A stretch of DNA of 59,739 nt from Branchiostoma floridae. Its lineage: Eukaryota > Chordata > Leptocardii > Amphioxiformes > Branchiostomatidae. Numbering within the stretch: the stretch's first letter is position 1; every line of letters starts with the position of its first letter. The notes beneath the pieces were generated by a model. That model was given only the letters and a program-made list of their open reading frames with translations. It did no database searches and was not told where the DNA came from. The DNA lies in NCBI RefSeq assembly GCF_000003815.2, contig NC_049984.1:24590324-24650062 (forward strand), read 5' to 3'. Shown here piece after piece: positions 11,001 through 20,544 of the stretch. Made by a program: the position numbers and the translations under genes.

Positions 11001-12275
11001 TGATACCGTCCACAGATGACACTATGATATAACTGTGGACGCAGTTGGCTCATAGATTATAGCATATTCTATCATTGTCAACTTATAATATTTGTAAACT
11101 GTTTTCAGCCTCAAATTGCTCCGATCTTGAAACTGGCTGATTAAACTCCAAATAACTCATAAACACTTGCTGCATTTAAATTCATAAAGACATAAACAAT
11201 GTATCCAGAGTGACACTAAATACTGTTGCCCCATGTACAAGTTGCATATAAGACCGATTGAGCTTGTTTGAGGTTGTTTGAGGTGTTTAAGCAGACTCCC
11301 TGATGGCAGCAATGAAGAGTTGTACATGTTAATGTTGTAAGTATGATCTTGGATAGTTTGATGTACAATAATTCAAAATCAGATTCAAGGTTGTATAATA
11401 TCTTTACGTTATATCTAGAACAAATGTCTATGATCTGTTAAGATATCTATCAACATTGAATATAATGATACAAATGTTGCACTTTTTATGTCTTTGGTGC
11501 CAGGAACACTTTAAAATGTTAAGTTCGGGTCTGGCATTATTATTAACATTTACATGCACAAGAGAGCGCCACGCCCACCAAGACAGCTTCAAAAAAACAA
11601 CATTCAAAACAGGTCACAAGTACTAACTAGTATGTATCCACAACGATTTGTTTACCTCGAAAGTTCCAGAAACTTCAGTGCCGCATGCTGTTCGGCGTCA
11701 TAACTAGCATTCAGCTGAAAACGCTCGGACAAGATCAAAATCTCGATATATTCGTCGACGCCAAATCCTCCAGGATCATTTTGAAACCTCTCCGCCAAGT
11801 ACTGGTCGACTTTCTGGGTCAAAGTTTTGACTTGGAGATGGTCGGCCGCTAGGAGGATGCTACAGAGGTTTTCAGCGGTGACGTCAACCTCTGTAGTGTA
11901 CATGAACTTGAGAACGGCTTCTAAGGAGTCTGGAGTTACGTAGTCGTCTTGGAGGTGGACCACGGCTTGACCACTCTCGGCCCAAAAACTACTGAACATC
12001 GAACGAAAATAGTCACTGTACGCGGAAAGTATCAGGCGATGCGCGCGGAATTCTCGGTTTCTGATCCGCAAAATCACATCACAGAAGCTCCCCTCGTCTC
12101 TAAGATCGTTTATCTGTTTGAGAACGGATCTAAGAAGGTAGTAATCTTGGAGAAAGTGTCCCTCGGAGTCCAAGTCGATGAGGTCTCGCAACTCGAGACA
12201 GTTTTGGACCCGATAGGCCGCCATGTTGGAATTGTTGAACTTTGGACCTACCTGGTTTGCGGCAGATGACGTCAT
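4183..12275 (-). CDS. BTB-BACK-Kelch (KLHL-type) protein, 5 exons
   Basis: Predicted Kelch-like adaptor of a cullin-3 ubiquitin ligase; family members bind CUL3 through BTB-BACK and a substrate through the Kelch propeller. Coding exons, 5' to 3' on the minus strand: 12275-11656, 8868-8718, 7218-7084, 6023-5874, 5076-4183. Every junction is GT-AG and keeps frame (phase 2 after exon 1, then phase 0), giving about 649 aa. BTB lies at about residues 50-160 (GSFCDVILRI, then AHRLILSAYSDYF), BACK at about 165-330, and Kelch repeats from about 353 (IYVIGG, LYVAGG, VYDPETDTW). An internal Met at residue 18 (MAAYRVQN) has a good Kozak context (AACATGG) and could be the true start. Intron 1 carries a tandem array copied from exon 2. 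The family is secure; I cannot name the orthologue. Confidence 0.93.
6095..6851. mobile_element. MITE copy B, interrupted by a hAT-like element
   Basis: Termini as in 2310-2700 (catatcctctagaaatccc at the left, gatgtcatccatataatc at the right). Enlarged by the insertion at 6322-6674. Lies in Kelch intron 3. Confidence 0.8.
6322..6674. mobile_element. 353-bp hAT-like element with 8-bp target duplication
   Basis: Termini CTGGGCTCTAGCCAGC and GCTGGCTTGAGCCCTG are inverted repeats. Flanked by CGTTGACA at 6314-6321 and 6675-6682. Eight-base duplications are the hAT hallmark. Internally it has gtcaa/ttgac palindromes (ccgtcaattgacgg). Confidence 0.9.
7570..7720 (+). repeat. Dispersed repeat, pair with 11165-11310
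   Basis: Shares ttaaattcataaa, gttgcccccatg, and gaggttgtttgaggt with the segment at 11165-11310. About 145 bp each. No ends identified. Confidence 0.65.
7763..8456 (+). mobile_element. Repeat X copy 1, non-autonomous DNA element with an internal hairpin
   Basis: About 700 bp in intron 2 of the Kelch gene. The left part (7763-7945) is a foldback in which caaaggaccaggcgtt pairs with aacgcctggtcctttg. A second inverted motif, gattggtca...tgaccaatca, lies near the right end. The whole unit recurs inverted at 17438-18142. It has no coding capacity. Confidence 0.85.
8718..8868 (-). CDS. Exon 2 of the Kelch gene: BACK domain
   Basis: 151 nt between tgtacag| and |gtaaaa. It begins with one base that completes Arg, then REDFYELLTVEALEAI, and ends VSQTQ in phase 0. 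The 5' 84 nt of this exon and its 3' splice site are the parent of the tandem array at 8950-9698. Confidence 0.9.
8950..9698 (-). repeat. 144/150-bp tandem array of BACK-exon halves with 3' splice sites
   Basis: Five partial copies of Kelch exon 2 plus upstream intron. The exon-like parts are at 8950-9030, 9091-9180, 9241-9324, 9385-9468 and 9529-9618, each preceded (minus strand) by the same acceptor, cctgtacag. Copies 2 to 5 end CATTCTCCCA followed by gtgctc, so their exon-like parts are 84 or 90 nt. The 90-nt copies carry a 6-nt in-frame insertion (extra Leu-Thr). The array runs into the assembly gap at 9699, so its true length is unknown. AT-rich spacers (attaattaatca) separate the units. 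Confidence 0.92.
9699..9798. other. Assembly gap (100 N)
   Basis: Interrupts the BACK-exon tandem array. The round length suggests an unknown true size. Confidence 0.99.
9863..9912. repeat. Short inverted repeat (hairpin)
   Basis: gttagttagagcacctc pairs with gaggtgctttaactaac around a short loop, in Kelch intron 1. Confidence 0.75.
10667..10833. mobile_element. 167-bp palindromic MITE
   Basis: Arms begin GTTCAAGCATGGGCGGA and end TCCGCCCATGCTTGAAC; about 75-bp arms with a tiny loop (cgggcttcgccctcg). In Kelch intron 1. Confidence 0.9.
10842..10920 (-). repeat. Outlying degraded copy of the BACK-exon repeat
   Basis: Plus-strand sequence beginning agggggttcactagtgcaag matches the array units, but the acceptor is changed (cttgcggg in place of cctgtaca) and small insertions break the frame. 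It lies directly beside the palindromic element at 10667-10833. Confidence 0.8.
11656..12275 (-). CDS. Exon 1 of the Kelch gene: BTB/POZ domain
   Basis: 620 nt ending TTTCGAG|gtaa, phase 2. It codes for a 206-residue segment with the BTB core: DVILRI, FRAHRLILSAYSDYFRSMF, LKFMYTTEV and the alpha-helical CSILLAADHLQV. It ends at FLELS, the beginning of BACK. A TA-flanked mariner-type MITE lies only about 110 bp upstream of the start codon. Confidence 0.93.
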
Positions 12276-12383
12276 ATGTTTTGTTTTGCGACAATAGAGT
12301 CACCTGTACCGCATATGGCGACGGCCTTTGTCAAAAATGTAAATCAATGGAAGACAAAATATGTCCTTTAAAAATCATTCAAA

Positions 12384-12513
12384 TACAGTGGAAGGCGCTT
12401 AATTGCAATGCGAATTTACACAGTTGGACCGCACCACCACCGGATTTGGGGATTCCGTGCAATTGACCGAAGTGTGCGTTTATCCGACGTGCAATTAAAT
12501 GGCTTCCACTGTA
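12384..12513. mobile_element. Mariner/pogo-type MITE, second copy, upstream of the Kelch gene
   Basis: TACAGTGGAAGGCGCTTAAT ... AAATGGCTTCCACTGTA, same family as 180-357. It sits about 110 bp from the Kelch start codon, so it may overlap the promoter or 5'UTR. Confidence 0.8.
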
Positions 12514-12789
12514 ATATCTAAAATTGTTGGCGAAGGTATGAGGTCGATTTTTCTCATTTTCTTCTAGTCTAAATTTCATTGAGAAAGTGACACGCATCCT
12601 TTACAACTTACCAATAGAACTTCAAGTTCCAAAAACCATCTTTATTGTTTGTCAAAAATAATCGGTTTCAAGCTCGCTAATATCTTTGCGTACATTTCCA
12701 TCATCATGGGTGTCAACGCTATACTTTTTGAAAACTACGGGGTCAAAAGAACTATCCCCTAATACTGTCTCCACACTAGATCGTGTGTG

Positions 12790-13250
12790 GTAAAAGCAGT
12801 AGATATGTGCCAGGTAGGGCAAGGATGGCGCTGGCCGGACATTGCATGTGTCAGACACAAAGAACTGGTGGCGTCGGGCGTGGCGTAACTGGTAGAGCGT
12901 TCGGCTCGGAATCTATGGGTTCTGAGTTCGATTCCCACGGTGCCCCCGACGTTGTGCCCTTGGGAAAGGCACTTTACACAAATTTCCTTCTGTCTGTACC
13001 GTGTATGTGGCAGTGTTACAAAACTTGAGTGCAGTGTCACATCGTCCTCGTCTGTCCAAAAGCAAAATAGAAAAAAAAAGAACTGGTCGCCAACCAGCTT
13101 ATCCTCTGGGAGCCAACAGAAGGAAAGAGAAGAAGGGGCAGAATGCGTACAACCTTCATTAACAACCTTAAAAGGGACACACAAATCAGCAACATCACCA
13201 CAGTAGAGCTGCGCTCCCTCATGGAAGACAAGTCTGAATGAGAAGATGGA
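12790..13250 (+). mobile_element. LINE C-terminal fragment, split by a SINE
   Basis: Around the SINE the plus strand reads RMALAGHC, then ELVANQLILWEPTEGKRRRG and TTFINNLKRDT, then TVELRSLMEDKSE. This is the C-terminal tail typical of non-LTR reverse transcriptases (a WEPT.GKR.RGR motif). Frame is broken. Confidence 0.7.
12870..13076 (+). mobile_element. tRNA-derived SINE, complete, with target duplication
   Basis: Pol III A box in TGGCGTAACTGGTAGAGCG and B box in GAGTTCGATTCCC, then cccttgggaaaggcacttta, then a poly(A) tail. Flanked by AAAGAACTGGT at 12859-12869 and 13077-13087. The same SINE is at 56673-56892. Confidence 0.93.
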
Positions 13251-14192
13251 TCCATTGCGACCCGTGATGACATCCCTGATGTCCACGTTCAAGGTGCAAG
13301 GTAGGGCAATATTTTGATTGCTCGGAAATGGTTACTTCTTTTTATTTAGTTATCTATTCATCTCAAAACGGATGGGTAGCCACTATAACTCTTGCAAATG
13401 TATTTCAAAGGAGAGGCACCAATACATGTAAAACAAAACAGTTTATTCAGTTTCCAGGAAAGTACACATCGCCTACTGGCGTTTTTCAATGCCTCCTGGG
13501 GGGCCGGGGAGACCCCAACATGAAATAACACAATAAACATTACAACTGATCAAAATGAAATCAAAGGTCAACTTGAATAACTTAACATTCATTCGTAAGT
13601 CGTCACCTATTTACAATACAAACAACTCAAGATAACTTAATACAATTATTGTAATACGTCGATGTAGGCTACACATCCAGGTAATAATCATCTGGTGTAT
13701 TTTGCCAGCCAGTAGGTACCCCAAAAAGATAAAAGATACGCCAAAAAGTAGTTACTCAAGTAACTGGATATGGATATGGATTTTGGAAATTGTCAGACGT
13801 TTCAACTGGAATCCACCAGTTTTCGTCAGTGACACTGAAGTGATCTGGAAGAAACAGGTCTTTTATACTCTAACTATGAATGAAGACACTGTCTAATAGG
13901 AAACGTTGTAAGACAATTCAGGCTGAAGACAATTTCGATTCCAAAGAAAACAAAGGTAAGTCAAGGTCAAGCTGAAGACAATTGGATTTCAAAGGGAAGT
14001 TAAGCTAAGACAGTTAATGCAAATGAGTCAATTAGGTCCTGTTGTTTTAGCTGCACTTGGGACATAGCACTACTCCCCCCCCCACACACAACAAAACTTT
14101 TAGCTCCTGCAACTATTTAATGATAATAACAATAATAATAACAGATTCAGGCAGCAAAAACAAAACACTTTGTGTTACATTCAGTATTACAT
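13251..14192. other. Intergenic sequence between the Kelch and lipase genes
   Basis: Holds one copy of the tcgatgtaggctacacatcc repeat (13657-13900) and otherwise nothing I recognise. Confidence 0.6.
13657..13900 (+). repeat. Dispersed repeat with acatccaggtaat and gtcagtgacactgaa motifs
   Basis: tcgatgtaggctacacatcc, then aaaaagtagttactcaagta and cgtcagtgacactgaag. Partial copies at 40770-40860 and around 59184-59690. Confidence 0.65.
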
Positions 14193-17100
14193 TTAACCCC
14201 ACAAAGTAACAACAAGGATGAGCTGAAGTCCGATGACCAAACTTGCCGACTTGAGAGTAAAGGCGCGATCACCGCCGCTCCTGGGGCACAGGTCCACTGC
14301 CCAGCCCTTCACGGCGTCGTACTTGCCGTCTGCAATTGGAAGATATGAAAATGACAATAAGTTTATTGTTTATTGTCCAATCATAAGACACAACGTGTGG
14401 CGAAACGACAACTATATTAGGAAACTGTTCTAGCCTATAAAAGACTAAAAAAGTAATGTAGTACAAGATGAACCTTAACATAAGACGTTTACATAAGACA
14501 ATGACCGTCACTGGTAAATCCAATTTTTTCGTGCAGTGTCCATATTTATGTAGATCCCTTTCTTCAGGGGCAAATATCATTCGCGTGTTTGAAGTCTTGT
14601 ACAGATTTAGGTGTTATTACATTGAAGATTCGGTCCGCCAATTCGTTCTAGCTTTCACTCTATTTTCAATATGCTCCTGACATGGAAGGACTGGATATAA
14701 ATGTACCTTACTCGTAAGCGCCACCTAGCGTACCTGCTATGTACTCCAGGATAACAGGAATATCTTCAGGTCCACAGTTGGTCACGGGTGCTGTGATGTT
14801 AGCCACGCCAGCCTCCATGACGGAATACATGCTGTGAATGATGTCCAATGAATATATCAGTATATGTAGAGAATGAGTGTATAGAGTTACCCAATTCTTC
14901 CTCTATAGGCTACTCTTCCAACGTCTTAATGGTGTGATTATGCTCTCGAAGTAGTCCTGTTCATTGTCTAGCACTTTGTCATATATAGTATTAAGAACAA
15001 TAGACACTGAGTAGGAGAACTATTATTAGAAGCATAAATACATATATACAAAGATACCATAGTATCAGCCTAAAGCTGAATTGAGTCACTTTTTACAACG
15101 ATTTTCTTTGTAAAAAGAAGAACCAGACCACATCAGTGTTTCACATCAGTTTCAACTATTTGTGCGCTCTAGAAATCCCAAGAATTGTATGATCGTGTAT
15201 ATGGTCAATTCCTCTCTACTATTCTCTACAATCATATTTCGTTACTTAAGACAAGCTCAGAGACTTCTAATTTGCCATGTCCTAATACAATTACCTTGCA
15301 CAAAGGCCAAAAGATCTCTGCAGCTTTTCTAACATGAAATCGTATAACTTCTAAATAAAAAAAAAACACTAACAATTTATGTTAACTCCGTATCATGTAT
15401 TGCTATGTAATACCTATTTCCCATAGATCGAACCACTTAGACACATGGGGTATAGTGTTTATCATTTTCTTACATACAACTATCTTTTATTGTTATAAGT
15501 AACTGCGGAGATACTAGTTTTGTTGCTCCGTACACTGTCGACTCTAGAACCTGCTATGTATTGTGCCTGCCATTGATATATACACGATACAGTAACATTA
15601 TTGGCATGAACGCAAGAGAGGACCTGCAAAAGTCTTCCTGCAAGCCCATTTCCTTCATGTCGGCGATGGAGTCCACATAGTCCCGTATTTCCTGTCGCAA
15701 GTCTGAGTCCAGGGACTGCACACACTGCTCAGTCTCAGTGTCACGTCTTGCACGCCCGGTCCCTGATAAATGTACAAATACAAATTTAGCTATATTTATG
15801 TTTGTGCTTGTGATAAACATATTCTACCGTACCATCCTGCTACCCAGGGACATTGAATAGCGAAACTGCCTGTCTGGATGTACTCTGCTCTTTTAACTCT
15901 TTCTCTGATTGGCTGACAGCTGGTTGGGGGGGTCGTCCACAGGAACTAAGAGTGACGGTTGAAACAGCAGGATACATCTAGACAGGTGGTTTGGCTGTTG
16001 GATGTCCCTGCGTAGGAGGATGAACCGCACATGCTAAACGGCATCATCAAAGCTACCGTGAAGTTGTTCGTAGTGTTGGTGACAAATGTTTCACTTTGTG
16101 GATTCTCCAAGCAGAGGTTTCGGGGGTTAGTAGTGTGCAATTTAATATGCTCCTGCCTCCCTCCCGACAAATAACGCGACCACTTCTACACCTACGACCG
16201 AAACATTAGCTTGGAGATTTTAAAAAAAGTACTTCACTTTATAATTACAGTCAAATATGATTCCAGCAATCACTCAAGTCAAGTGACTGAACAAAAGTGG
16301 TTCCTTTATAACGTCATATAGGCGTCAGTGTCGTCGTCATTGGCAACAGAAGACTTGGCACTTAGATACTAATAATGTACCCTTTATAGTCATGATTTTG
16401 TTTAATACCTTACCTAATATAATAAGTACAGCGGAATTTCCAGATTTAGACGGTTGTAGCCAAAAATGACATTATGACGTCATAATTACGTCAGATTACG
16501 TCAAAACGACACCAAAATTACAGAACATATAAAACTACCAGTGCATCATCCCCTCCAAATTTGGTGATCGTAACCCAAGCCAAAAGAGCCAGGTATCCCC
16601 AAAGACCCCGGTCGAGATAGGGTTAAAGATGTCAAAAAAAGGAAATGTCAATCTGGTCCCTCCTCGCTCGACCCGCCCCTTTTTAAGAACATGATATAAG
16701 TTGTTACATATATGCAGATATTTGAACAAAACTTCCTTACTGCAGTGTGGGGGGATGTCCGCATTTTTGGTCATCAGGTACATGCTGTCTCCCGCGTAGT
16801 TCCGATAGTTGACGGAATGATACCCCATCACCGAACAGGCACTATGAACGTGATAGAAGCAAACACTTTACAGATTTTAAAATCTGAAACAAAGCTGCAA
16901 TTAGGAGAGATAAAGTATGAGCCAGTAATTATTATTATTATTACAGTCGACTGTGAGTCACTCAATAAATGTGTGTTTCGATTGGGTACATAAAACATAT
17001 GTTGTTTACAACTGCATAATTTGTAGAACCCTTGTAAAAAATCTTGTTTAGATGTACATTGTAACTGTACATTGTAAATTGCAATTTAATAACAGAGCGG

Positions 17101-19183
17101 ATCATCAACCCTTAATTATTCACCTTAATAGGCAACAAAACATATCATAACATAACCTACCCATTCAGACCGATATGGCTGCAGTCGTCACATAGCAGCT
17201 GTTGGTTCCTGATGAAAGTGTCCCAGCTATGACAGCGGTAGGCAAGGAACTGACACTCTGAGCTGATAGACTCGGTAAAGAAGTCTTGAGCCCTGCTATG
17301 GCTACATGCGCTTAATTCCGATACTGGAAATGAGAAAAAAGAGACAGTTGGAGAAGCATGGCAATCATCAAAAGTCATCATCCCCCTGATAAAATCTAAA
17401 AGAACGGACGATCATCAAAAGTAACGAACGTATACTCTATCATCATATAGCCAGCGCCGCGGACCAATCAGAAGGCCCAGTTCCACGCTTGTTATGACGC
17501 CGTACATAGATTCCGGCCAGGCCGGTGTGTATCGCTCCTCTGATTGGTCAGAATGAATCTACACCGGCACCATTGTCGTTGCAAATCGACACCGGTGCCG
17601 GTGTCGATTCATTCTGACCAATCAGAAGGAGCGATGCACACAATAAAGTAAGGGATATGCAGGCATTGGCCAATCAAAAGGAGCGAAACATATGCCAGAG
17701 CAGAGGGAATAGGTACAGACTGCAACAAGGGGGGGATGGCTCCTTCTGTTAACATTGATAATGAGTTTTGTTGTTCTAATAAGCCAAAGTTTTGAATATT
17801 TTCTGTGAAAATTTTGGTTTAAAAATACAATCTGTAATCTCCATATAAATGTACAAATGTGAATTTTCAGAAATTCGACAAAGGAATTCACACGTATTGT
17901 ACCAAGGGATCTATCCGTCATACATGAGTTGACAAGATTGGGTAGGCTATATGATAATTACGCTAATGACCCGCCTGTACCTCGGTGTACATAGTATCAT
18001 AACGCCTGGTCCTTTGCTATAACCACCGAATAAAACCAAGTGAGTGAGCGAAGCGAACGAGGTGGTTTTATTCGGTGGTTATAGCAAAGGACCAGGCGTT
18101 ATGACACCATATACACCTCGGGGCGGGTCATTAACCCTTAATTGATAGACCAGGCCCTGAGGCGTCATCAATATGTACTCACAGAAACATCCAGGCTGGA
18201 GCCATCCTTCGTTTGGGTAGAAGTCGACGTGACCCACTGGCTCTTTTATCCCCAGGATGAAAGTTTCTGTGTGGATGACATCTACAAACGTGGCGTCACT
18301 TCTGTCCAAACGATCCGCCGGGGGATTTCCTCTAAACAACGGTCCTGCTGGGTCTAACCCTATATACATGTATATAGGTGGATGGCATGTCATCAGAAAT
18401 GAAAATTACATATTAAGCAGACGTTTATAACCAACAATGTCGACGTCATTGCTTGTATCAGTTAAATTTGTTGATTTCTTTTAAACTCGTGCATTGTTTA
18501 CTAATAGGTGAAATGTGATACAAAAAATAAAACAAACAATGCCATCGTACTGGCTATACGAAGAATTAAATATTTCTAGCACTCATAGAAATATCTAGGA
18601 AGTTCTTGCAAAAAACGAAAATTTATATATTATATAATACAAAACCGCAACATTTCTTTCTTTCTTTCTTTCTTTATTCTTTATTTCAGGCACTACAGGC
18701 CCATAACAATACATTCAATTAAAAACTGGGAGACATATATATACATATAAATACAGAATGGTGTTAAAGGTATGTACAAAATGAGAGCATTAGCGTAAGT
18801 GATATCATTTTATCATCTTTTCTAACCCAAAAACATAAACTGTTCTAAATGTGAAACTTTTATCTTAGCAAAAAAAGTTTATTGTTGCATTTCCTAGTAT
18901 TTATGAGTGATTTCGTGATTCGCAACCGTATAATCCATGTCTAATAAAGTCCATCTTTACTTAGCCCTCAATTACGGCAAGAATGACAACTAGTATTCAT
19001 TTAACGCTCATTTAATGAAGTCATGGTATATTTTCATTGATTGTGGAAACTTTTCGGGGAGACAACTTGCAGAGGTGGCATCTCACCTGTTTTGTCTCCC
19101 CACCATTTTTATATGGGAGGTGCAATAAATAAATAAATAAATAAGTCTTCACGTGCACACACACACCAACAGACAGACACGCA

Positions 19184-19225
<42 letters not shown>

Positions 19226-20513
19226 TGAATGGCACCTAAAACATAACATTTTGGCCATACAAATAAAATTAAAAAGTACCCGAGATTCGCGCGATTGTGA
19301 GATTCGCTTCTGACTGTGCAGTCATCCCGGCGAACCCCGCGGCATGCGCTCCCAGACTATGGCCGATGATGTGTGTCATGTTCGGGGGCTGTCCCAACTT
19401 GGTCACAAACTCTCCAACAATCTGTAAAAATGAGATAAACAAGAAAGCTTTTTAAAAAAAGCTGGCAGGTGAGTATTTGGAAAAAAGCCTGGATGTTAAA
19501 CAAAATCACGTGAAAAGACGGCGGTTAAGCATCGAAGTTTTGAAGAATTGGTCTTTTTTCTATCAAAAGACATTACATGAGATTTGTTGAACAAAGAAAA
19601 AATCGTTGTAATTTGGGTTCAAACCCACGCCTGCAAAACAAGACTGCAATCTAAACGCAGTGCCTTAGAACGCTCAGCTATCATGGCTAGGTTGCGTTTA
19701 AAAGGGCTTTAACAAGGGCTACGTTAGACGATCCAAATCAACCATCCGCACCAATGGTATCGAACCTCTTCTATCCATTCAAAAATATGGATACCATTAA
19801 CTGGCTCAGAAATTCCGGCGATATCCACGTAAGTTCATAAACCATGGAAATAACACCTTAACGTTACACATCTGCTCACCTGCCCAACTGTTCGACAGTT
19901 ATTCTTCGCCTTGATATATGTCACTCCGACTACTGATGCGGCGCCTTCCCGCCAATCCACAGCAAATACGTTCAAATCCTCCTGTTAAGAGAGAAAATAC
20001 CACCCGTTTATTATCATCATGATGCTACAGAATTACATTGTATAAAGAAAGTCAGGCTTGTTCATTGCTAGTTGTGTCAATGAAAGACAAAATCACTTTA
20101 AACAGACCATTGATTTATGAACATGTATTCAGTGAGCTGACTACCATGTGACCTTCGGCGGAGTGATACAAACTGGTAAGAAGTGACGCATTTGGACACA
20201 TTCCCTATGGCTGATATTTTAGTAGAATCTATAGATATACTAAATGCCTGATGATGCAAGCAGAGAACAGAGGTCATTGTCACGGTCAATCTTAACTACG
20301 TAACACTAGAAGGGCCGACATTTGCTTGAGAGCAAATTCAGCATATTTCAGCCATCTCCCTCCGCATGCAACAATAGACTGTTCCAAAATCATCCATTTG
20401 AAAAATCACTTTTGCTAATGACGGTTCAACTCAAAAATGAATCTGGCACCTCCCCCCCCCCCCCCCCCCCCCATGCAGGAATGGACTCCTTCGGCTGATT
20501 AAAAAGCTATGGG

Positions 20514-20544
<31 letters not shown>

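Noticed and set aside
12759-13292. 177-codon ORF on the minus strand
   Set aside because: Antisense of a LINE tail plus a SINE; the plus strand shows the LINE C-terminal motifs.
19609-19690. Functional tRNA-Leu gene
   Set aside because: Acceptor stem cannot pair, T stem and A box are altered; kept only as a pseudogene.
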